From contig JBJXGC010000247.1 in assembly GCA_046154545.1 (NCBI GenBank), positions 1-5,867 on the forward strand: a stretch of DNA of 5,867 nt. Reading direction: 5' to 3'. Source of the stretch: JBJXGC01 sp046154545 (GTDB lineage: Bacteria > Chloroflexota > Dehalococcoidia > Tepidiformales > Tepidiformaceae). The notes beneath the pieces are model-generated. The model made no database searches and was not told the origin of the DNA. It saw only the letters and a list, made by a program, of their open reading frames with translations. The position numbers were made by a program, and so were the translations under genes. Below are positions 3,001-5,867 of the stretch, piece by piece; the first letter of the stretch is position 1; each line of letters starts with the position of its first letter.

Positions 3001-5867
3001 AGGATGTTCCGTGTGGCGAAGGCGCCGAAGGTCGGGCTCTGCTGGTCGGCCAGGGCCGAGGCGAAGGTGTCCTCGTTGCCGGTCTTCGTTTCGTCCGCGA
3101 TGCGGGCGAAGGGGATGACCGAGTCGTCGCCGACGATGACGACGTGCCGCAGCTCCGGATGGGCCGCTTTCACCGTCCGGATGTGCTGCGAGATCTGATT
3201 GACGACGTTGTTGGCGAGCTGAGGGTCGCAGGTGTTCCCGGCGTCCCAGGCGGCGAAGGCCGTGAGGGTATCGACGGCGAGGATGTGCCCCCCACCGGTC
3301 TGGGGGTGGGCGGCGAGGGTGGTGAGGCGGGCGAGCACGTCGGCCCGGGCCGCGGCCCCATAGAACTGCTCGATCCGCTTGAGGTTGACCACGATCAGCG
3401 TGCTCAGCGGCGCCGCCCCGGGGAGGCTGAGCGCCGTCGCCGGGGCGCCCGGGAACGGGAAGGCCGGCGCACCGCAGACCGGCGCGGGGGGCGCCGGGGT
3501 CTCGCTGATCCGGATGGAGAGCGCTTTCGGCGACGAGCCGCCGTTATAGAGCCCGACTTTGCCGTAGTAGATCGTCCCGGGCGTGTCCTGGCTGATGACT
3601 TCGGCCTGCTCCGTACCGCCGAGCTGGCGGGTGGCCCCGAGCGTGTTCAGCGGCAGGGTATTGAGCGGCGCCACGGCCACGGACAGGTCGTTCACGGGGT
3701 CCGGTGGCAGCGATTGCGATGCACCGGCGGCGCCGGGGTTGGAGTCGTTGATCGGCAGCGTATTGAGCGGTGCCGGGCGGACGGCAGCGCCGTTCACGGC
3801 CGGGTCGATGGGCGTGAAGACGCCGAGGTCGGCGTCCGTCTTGTTGTCGAGGTTGTGGACGTAGATGGCTACCCGGTTGCCCGTGTTCGAGACCGGGAAC
3901 TTGAAGAGGTCGGTATCCCCGGACGTGCTGATATAGGTGAAGTAGACGTTCCCGGGACTGACCGCCCTGGCCGTGGCCACGTCCCCGTCCGGTTCGAACT
4001 CGATGACGTTGACCGCCGCGGACTCTGTCGCCGTGCCCGTCTGGCCGCCGATGTTCACCGAAACGCCAGGACCGGCCACCCCGAGGGTGATGCTCGTGTA
4101 CAGCTCGAACGAGAGGGCGTCGGTCACGTCACCTGGGGTCAGGCCGCTGATCGCCCAGGAGACGACCTTCCCCGAGACGGCGGGGGCAACCGGGGTGCCA
4201 GCAGCCGCGCCATTGGGAGTAAACAATGCGGTACCGGGCTTGTAGGCGAAGCCGGGCGGCAGGGTAACGGTGACAAGCGCCGTTGAACCCGGGATCGCGT
4301 ATGCGCCAGCGTTGATCTCGACGCGATAGGCCACCGAGCGGGTGGCGCCCAGTTCGGCCGGGCTGATCTTGTCGAACGGGACCTCCTCCCACGGGTAGTG
4401 GCCCTGGTCCAGGATGGCCAGGAGGATGTGCCCGAAATTGAGTGCCCCAAGGCTGGGGGCAATGCTGCCGAGGTCCGTGCCGCTGGGGAAAAGGTCTGCC
4501 AGGGTGTTCAGCGGCGTCCCGGAAGGCCCAAGGGTGTTCAGCGGCAGCGTATTCAGGGGAAGGGTGTTCAGCGGCAGCGTGTTCAGTGGGAGCGTGTTGA
4601 GCGGCGCAGTCCCGATGCCTGTGTCCGCCCGGATGGCCGCCACCAGATCGCTGAACGAACTGGCGTCTGTGATCCCGGCCGGACAGGGGTAGCCCTGGCT
4701 TGCCGAGAAGTTACAGAAGCTGCCATCGCCATACAGCGCGAGGAGTCTCGGAGCGAGCGTGTTCAGCGGCAGCGTATTGAGGGGCGTCGAGAGAATGGTC
4801 CCCAGTGGCAGCGTGTTCAACGGCAGCGTATTGAGCGGCAAGGTGTTCAACGGCAGCGTATTCAAGGGGAGCGTGTTGAGCGGCAGGGTGTTCAGCGGGA
4901 GCGTGTTGAGCGGCGCCGTCAGCAACAGCGTGTTCAACGGCAGCGTGTTAAGCGGCATGTTCTTCACGCTCGCGCCGTGCGTCTCCGCGCTGGCGAGCGT
5001 CTGGCTCGTGTCCGCGGGACAGTTAGCGCCCGTCGAGCAAAGGTCCGCCGGGAGCAGGGCGTCGATCTGCCCGAGCGAGAGGCCGCCAAGGAGCAGCGAA
5101 GCGAGACTCAGTCCGCTGATCGGCGACCGGCTGAGGTCGAGGTTCCGCAACGTCACGGGCTGAAGGCCGAACGCACCGCCGTAGATCGCGGCGGGCGCGA
5201 TCTCCGCCAGTGCACCGATGGTGATCGTGTAGAGCGGGACGCCGAAGAGCTTGCCGCCGGAGCCGCCCTCGGGCGTGAGGGCGATGCGCTCCTCCCACGT
5301 GTCCTGGTCAAGGGGCAGAGGCGATACCCCCGCGATCAGCGGGAATGTGCTGAGCGGCGTGTCGAGGAGCGACCCGCCAAGGGTGTTCAGGGGGAGCGTG
5401 TTGAGGGGCAGCGTGTTCAGCGGCAGGGTGTTCAGCGGCAGGGTGTTGAGGGGGAGCGTGTTCAGCGGCGTGCTGGGAAGCCCGCGTGAAAGCTCCGGCA
5501 CCATGCCCGGTGTGATCAGTGTGATTGGGACCGAATCCAGGCCCGGGTAGGCGAGGGGTGGCGTGGACGTGTCGCCAGCGACGAGGGCGTTGCCGCCGGT
5601 CACGGTGATACCCACGGAGATGCCCGGGGCCACCCCACCCACCTGGCAGGGCGAGAGCTCGGAGGTGTTCCCCGCCGGGTCGGTGGCCGTGGCCATCACC
5701 GTCTCACTTGCGCTGGGCGCGCTCGTGAGCGTGGCACTGAAGCTCGGCGACCCGCCCGGAGTCGTCGTGAAGCCGAGGAAGCGTTCAGCGTTGCCGCAGG
5801 CGCCACCGGCGAAGAACTCGACGCGATACGAACCTGGGGGAACATCGACCAGGCTGGCGACGACGAG
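42..5867 (-). CDS. Giant multidomain extracellular protein: PLNTL repeats, C25 gingipain-like peptidase, Ig-like domains and RTX repeats (5'-partial)
   Basis: This single uninterrupted frame has at least 1941 codons and ends in TAA at 42-44. The GTG/ATG pair at 5694-5699 is not the real start. The 56 upstream codons have no stop and read as the natural front half of the same Ig-like module (GSYRVEFFAG..., then FLGFTTTPGG, then ATATDPAGNTSE), so the N-terminus and any signal peptide lie beyond 5867. Domain order from residue 1 (codon 5697-5699): end of Ig module to about 21; PLNTL blocks at 78-107, 249-315 and 366-400; DUF11-like 440-565; PPC-like 566-735 with inserted PLNTL units; C25 peptidase about 763-1180 with candidate dyad His1028/Cys1075; unassigned 1181-1394; Ig-like modules 1395-1682; RTX 1692-1871. 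The modules point to a secreted, calcium-stabilised surface protease or adhesin. No transmembrane segment, LPXTG motif or Bacteroidetes-type sorting domain is visible. The substrate cannot be read from the sequence. The peptidase and RTX calls are firm; the whole-protein role is inference. Confidence 0.96.
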   Translation of the reverse strand, partial: LVVASLVDVPPGSYRVEFFAGGACGNAERFLGFTTTPGGSPSFSATLTSAPSASETVMATATDPAGNTSELSPCQVGGVAPGISVGITVTGGNALVAGDTSTPPLAYPGLDSVPITLITPGMVPELSRGLPSTPLNTLPLNTLPLNTLPLNTLPLNTLPLNTLGGSLLDTPLSTFPLIAGVSPLPLDQDTWEERIALTPEGGSGGKLFGVPLYTITIGALAEIAPAAIYGGAFGLQPVTLRNLDLSRSPISGLSLASLLLGGLSLGQIDALLPADLCSTGANCPADTSQTLASAETHGASVKNMPLNTLPLNTLLLTAPLNTLPLNTLPLNTLPLNTLPLNTLPLNTLPLNTLPLGTILSTPLNTLPLNTLAPRLLALYGDGSFCNFSASQGYPCPAGITDASSFSDLVAAIRADTGIGTAPLNTLPLNTLPLNTLPLNTLPLNTLGPSGTPLNTLADLFPSGTDLGSIAPSLGALNFGHILLAILDQGHYPWEEVPFDKISPAELGATRSVAYRVEINAGAYAIPGSTALVTVTLPPGFAYKPGTALFTPNGAAAGTPVAPAVSGKVVSWAISGLTPGDVTDALSFELYTSITLGVAGPGVSVNIGGQTGTATESAAVNVIEFEPDGDVATARAVSPGNVYFTYISTSGDTDLFKFPVSNTGNRVAIYVHNLDNKTDADLGVFTPIDPAVNGAAVRPAPLNTLPINDSNPGAAGASQSLPPDPVNDLSVAVAPLNTLPLNTLGATRQLGGTEQAEVISQDTPGTIYYGKVGLYNGGSSPKALSIRISETPAPPAPVCGAPAFPFPGAPATALSLPGAAPLSTLIVVNLKRIEQFYGAAARADVLARLTTLAAHPQTGGGHILAVDTLTAFAAWDAGNTCDPQLANNVVNQISQHIRTVKAAHPELRHVVIVGDDSVIPFARIADETKTGNEDTFASALADQQSPTFGAFATRNILSDDPYGTTEAISYLNRFLYVPQLSVGRLVETPAEINAQVDLFVSSNGVLDPGSGATPQRALVTGYDFFSDAAVKLIEVVAQRFPLSPRVSLNTPPGTAPAAAWGRQDLLDALYGGAGNAPGLITINGHYDPTQAAPANAYDEKGSPVAGATLISTTDIRDAAKALTRSIVWTMGCHAGTSLHDLITGTEVTLDWAQVYAQRGAAVYVANTGFGYGDSAALSLSEVLMTFFADGLDGTQSAGQALRSAKANYFKTQGQYGEFDYKAMQQTVFYGLPMYRIGTGGLVAQLAAEEGVTSQFAAEQVAVTNIPLAPGNDPATGLRVASINVVPNSSVVSTDRGSYYTAGGTPDTLPPVVTGQGAVVIPSVGGAQTTHHRPIEPKVTFEVPGTAPTTTLRAKDALILGLTAQDIQNFDPVIARPSILRGASEPEFAFDQVAFPSQLISTNTYPTNAGVSQHVVVMAGQFFGSGPAGTGTQRVITALNAQLYFGTTGAGQDYVKPQVKTVDASVAGNFATFAVEVEDNAGGADGVRQVYVLFRTASTVAGPVSWTPLNLVRQGTSNRWVGTAPAAGAANVLYYVQAVDASGNVGISFNKGVGHVAGAPQALQQQGLLITTAPAPTPMTPSDSNIFTTPVVVKVAASPANVAVVFTYSVDGGPSLPYSSSGFVVNGPGPHTVVVRGSDGSTGQRGFVIVANPAITILAPKNFALGGNYVAGQVKKANYTCSPSSGASIEICDGTVANGSPIDTSFAGTGPYVEKTFAVTLRDSLNVTLTATVTYRVYANACLVPATISGTTGNDKLKGTPSDDVIRGLGGNDKIEGNGGDDIICTLGGNDEVSAGGGNDVVDAGAGNNNISAGDGDNRVISGAGNDRVNTGSGDDYIDAGAGNNDVRASSGKNKIITGPGNDDIRTGAGDDNIDSGAGNDQIRVGAGNNVVTAGDGNDDVRAGVGNDTLNGGSGTDKCQPGGGTNAITSCEVTLPGNDEDGG
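87..626 (-). repeat. RTX (hemolysin-type calcium-binding) array, 20 nonapeptides
   Basis: Residues 1692-1871 divide without any insertion or deletion into 20 consecutive nonapeptides of the GGxGxDxUx type (for example GLGGNDKIE, SGAGNDRVN, TGAGDDNID, AGVGNDTLN). Such arrays fold as a calcium-loaded parallel beta-roll outside the cell. Asn replaces the Asp at position 6 in repeats 7, 8, 11, 12, 16 and 20. The array ends with a Cys-containing cap (C1861, C1873) and an acidic GNDEDGG tail. In Gram-negative bacteria RTX arrays often mark type I secretion; in Gram-positive phyla they occur as a stabilising module. Confidence 0.95.
654..914 (-). other. Bacterial Ig-like domain 3, cysteine-containing (protein domain)
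   Basis: Residues about 1596-1682 contain ANYTCSPSSGASIEICDG, then VANGSPIDTSFAGTGPY, then FAVTLRDSLNVTLTATVTY. The C1623/C1634 pair and the 'YTCsd..s.i..C.G.v.nG..idTs..G.ytf.VtatD......t.tvtY.V' layout match an Ig-like module common in actinobacterial surface proteins. It leads directly into the RTX repeats. Confidence 0.65.
915..1172 (-). other. Bacterial Ig-like domain 2 (protein domain)
   Basis: Residues about 1510-1595 begin with TTPVVVKVAASPANVAVVF and TYSVDGGPSLPY and end with GPHTVVVRGSDGSTGQRGF. This is the pattern of Ig-like modules in which a 'sequence-y-SvDGg' strand is followed by a 'G.HtvvvrasD..G' strand. It probably serves as a stalk or spacer between the catalytic half and the RTX tail. 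Confidence 0.6.
1215..1517 (-). other. Ig/FnIII-like domain 1 (protein domain)
   Basis: Residues about 1395-1495 run from DYVKPQVKTVDASVAGNFAT through VEVEDNAGGADGVRQVYVLF and WTPLNLVRQGTSNRWVGT to LYYVQAVDASGNVGISFNKG. The YYVQAVDASGNVG closing strand and the EDNAGG...QVYVLF strand pair are typical of bacterial Ig-like or FnIII-like spacers in exported enzymes. The exact subfamily is uncertain. Confidence 0.6.
1518..2159 (-). other. Unassigned beta-rich region following the peptidase (protein region)
   Basis: Residues 1181-1394 match no family I can name. The region begins with an alanine/glutamate-rich, probably helical stretch (GGLVAQLAAEEGVTSQFAAE), followed by strands and recognisable pieces such as DRGSYYTAGGTPDTLPPVV, HHRPIEPKVTFEV, LTAQDIQNFDPVIARPSI and QHVVVMAGQFFGSG. 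It directly follows the C25 closing motif, so it is probably a post-catalytic accessory domain, for substrate binding or stabilisation. That role is inferred from position only. Confidence 0.4.
2160..3413 (-). other. C25 gingipain-like cysteine peptidase domain (clan CD, caspase fold)
   Basis: Residues about 763-1180 show the order of peptidase family C25: a first strand STLIVVNLKRIEQFYG; RHVVIVGDDSVIPFARIADE (851-870); a DDPYG loop (902-906); the segment LYVPQLSVGRLVETPAEI (918-935); GLITINGHYD with the candidate catalytic His1028 (codon 2616-2618); RSIVWTMGCHAG with the candidate nucleophile Cys1075 (codon 2475-2477); and the closing motif MQQTVFYGLPMYRIG (1167-1181). A hydrophobic strand followed by NGH, and another followed by GC, is the clan CD signature. 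Both residues are present, so the enzyme is probably active. C25 enzymes are secreted endopeptidases, classically cleaving after Arg or Lys; specificity here cannot be read from sequence. The family's founding members are in Porphyromonas, but relatives occur widely. Confidence 0.85.
3495..4004 (-). other. PPC-like beta-sandwich domain interrupted by PLNTL units (protein domain)
   Basis: Residues 566-635 (EFEPDGDVATARAVSPGNVY, then FTYISTSGDTDLFKFPVS, then GNRVAIYVHNLDN and ADLGVFTP) match the first half of a pre-peptidase C-terminal-like domain: the D.D.F.F motif, then a strand binding a D.D.G...P loop. The closing strands, GTIYYGKVGLYNGG and KALSIRISET, appear only at about 708-734. Between them lies a roughly 70-residue insert that contains three PLNTL units. 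PPC domains commonly accompany secreted peptidases and are thought to aid secretion or substrate binding, which fits the peptidase immediately downstream. Confidence 0.5.
3639..3770 (-). repeat. PLNTL units inside the PPC-like domain, block D (1 + 2 perfect units)
   Basis: Residues 644-648, 678-682 and 683-687 are perfect PLNTL units embedded in a Pro/Ala/Gly-rich insert between the two halves of the PPC-like domain. A near-copy, PLSTL, lies further on at 3396-3410, at the first strand of the peptidase domain. These units sit more than 240 residues away from the main arrays. Confidence 0.9.
4005..4382 (-). other. DUF11-like beta-sandwich domain (protein domain)
   Basis: Residues about 440-565 show the layout of DUF11 / conserved-repeat domains: an alternating strand SVAYRVEINAG, then ALVTVTLPPGFAYKPGTA, then GKVVSWAISGLTPGD and a terminal strand SAAVNVIEFEP. 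These domains are usually structural spacers or stalks in bacterial surface proteins. The assignment is by pattern recognition only; a profile search would decide it. Confidence 0.55.
4500..4604 (-). repeat. PLNTL pentapeptide array, block C (5 + 1 perfect units)
   Basis: Residues 366-390 are five consecutive PLNTL units. A GPSGT linker follows, itself five residues long and so keeping the register, and then one more unit at 396-400. After it comes a leucine-rich cap (401-430) ending in LDQGHYPWEEV, which echoes the LDQDTWEER motif after block A. Confidence 0.95.
4605..4754 (-). other. Short cysteine-containing spacer between PLNTL blocks B and C
   Basis: Residues 316-365 read APRLLALYGDGSFCNF, then a CPAG motif and SSFSDLVAAI. 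The cysteines are C329 and C339. The Cys...CPA arrangement followed by a hydrophobic helix-like stretch parallels the earlier spacer (C221/C227 in CSTGANCPAD), which suggests a repeated module made of an array plus a disulfide-stabilised spacer. No known family was recognised. Confidence 0.45.
4755..4955 (-). repeat. PLNTL pentapeptide array, block B (11 perfect units plus one PLGTI variant)
   Basis: Residues 249-315 contain two PLNTL units, a four-residue break (LLTA, 259-262), seven consecutive units (263-297), a variant PLGTI (298-302), a three-residue break (LST) and two final units (306-315). The breaks are not multiples of five, so the solenoid register, if there is one, shifts here. 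Leucine codons in this block include CTG, CTC, CTT and TTG, and asparagine uses both AAC and AAT. Confidence 0.95.
4956..5378 (-). other. Leucine-rich spacer domain between PLNTL blocks A and B
   Basis: Residues 108-248 hold an LDQDTWEERIAL motif (130-140), a glycine/alanine-rich stretch, and an LRR-like segment at about 184-220 (LRNLDLSRSPISGLSLASLL, then GGLSLGQIDALLPADL). A cysteine pair C221/C227 follows in the CSTGANCPAD motif. The leucine spacing resembles a leucine-rich repeat, but the consensus is too irregular to assign the LRR family with confidence. The region looks like a folded insert that caps or separates the pentapeptide arrays. Confidence 0.55.
5379..5468 (-). repeat. PLNTL pentapeptide array, block A (6 perfect units, 15-bp period)
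   Basis: Residues 78-107 are six back-to-back copies of Pro-Leu-Asn-Thr-Leu, so the DNA has a 15-bp tandem period. A degenerate copy, PLSTF, follows at 5343-5357. The peptide is invariant while codon third positions differ between units. I know no named family for this exact repeat. Leucine at every second and fifth position would suit a short solenoid or an extended leucine-rich face, but that is inference. Confidence 0.95.
5637..5867 (-). other. C-terminal part of a CSLREA-associated Ig-like module (protein domain, 5'-partial)
   Basis: The visible translation runs from LVVASLVDVPPGSYRVEFFA through GGACNAERFLGFTTTPGG and SFSATLTSAPSASE to VMATATDPAGNTSELSPC. The pattern YRVEFFA...C......FLG.TT......FSATL.....VTATATDPAGNTSE is the recurrent beta-sandwich that follows CSLREA-motif or parallel beta-helix regions in many large bacterial surface proteins (established family pattern, recognised by eye). 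It suggests that more repeats of this kind lie upstream of the window. Two cysteines, in GGACNAE and in ELSPC, could form a disulfide. Confidence 0.75.

Noticed and set aside
3144..4286. Plus-strand open frame of 380 codons
   Set aside because: Antisense to the DUF11/PPC/peptidase region. Its composition is extremely Arg/Gly/Glu-rich and it has no domain signal; the minus frame has clear families.
4500..5468. CRISPR-like or iteron-like array
   Set aside because: The 15-bp units are directly adjacent with no unique spacers and are fully explained by PLNTL codons in a continuing reading frame.
3639..5468. PPE/MPTR-type or canonical A(D/N)LxX pentapeptide repeat protein
   Set aside because: The PLNTL consensus has neither the NxGxG pattern of MPTR proteins nor the small residue two positions before the central Leu seen in the canonical pentapeptide family.
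4398..5489. Plus-strand frame with repeated GVQRQRV-type peptides, and another (4759-5163) with VFSGSVLSG repeats
   Set aside because: Both are automatic readouts of the reverse complement of the PLNTL arrays in other frames. The minus-strand frame keeps its peptide constant while third bases vary, so selection acts on that frame.

Overview
The window is almost entirely one very large minus-strand gene. It ends in a TAA stop at 42-44, and its reading frame stays open to the right edge at 5867, so its true start lies outside the window. At least 1941 codons are visible. In the evidence fields, residue numbers count the codon at 5697-5699 as residue 1; another 56 codons lie upstream of it (5700-5867).

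The encoded protein is a secreted or cell-surface mosaic. From its visible N-terminal side to its C-terminus it carries: the end of an Ig-like module of the type that usually closes CSLREA / parallel beta-helix regions (5637-5867); a leucine-rich region with three blocks of the perfect pentapeptide PLNTL separated by leucine-rich and cysteine-containing spacers (4383-5468); a DUF11-like beta-sandwich (4005-4382); a domain resembling the bacterial pre-peptidase C-terminal (PPC) fold, interrupted by three more PLNTL units (3495-4004); a gingipain-like C25 (clan CD, caspase-fold) cysteine peptidase domain with a plausible His/Cys dyad (2160-3413); an unassigned beta-rich region (1518-2159); three Ig/FnIII-like modules (654-1517); and 20 uninterrupted calcium-binding RTX nonapeptides (87-626), followed by a short acidic tail.

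The high GC content (roughly two thirds by eye), the module repertoire (CSLREA-type closing Ig, DUF11, C25, the TCS...ICDG Ig module, RTX ending in a Cys-containing cap) and the lack of a Bacteroidetes-type C-terminal sorting domain suggest a high-GC environmental bacterium, perhaps Actinomycetota (such as Thermoleophilia) or Chloroflexota. This is an inference from style and not a firm assignment. The long plus-strand open frames are antisense shadows of this gene.

There is no second gene, RNA gene, mobile element or CRISPR array. Positions 1-41 are the only visible noncoding DNA and hold just a weak inverted repeat. The point of interest is the architecture: an apparently intact caspase-fold protease between PLNTL repeat blocks and an RTX tail, with the same pentapeptide also placed inside the PPC-like domain.
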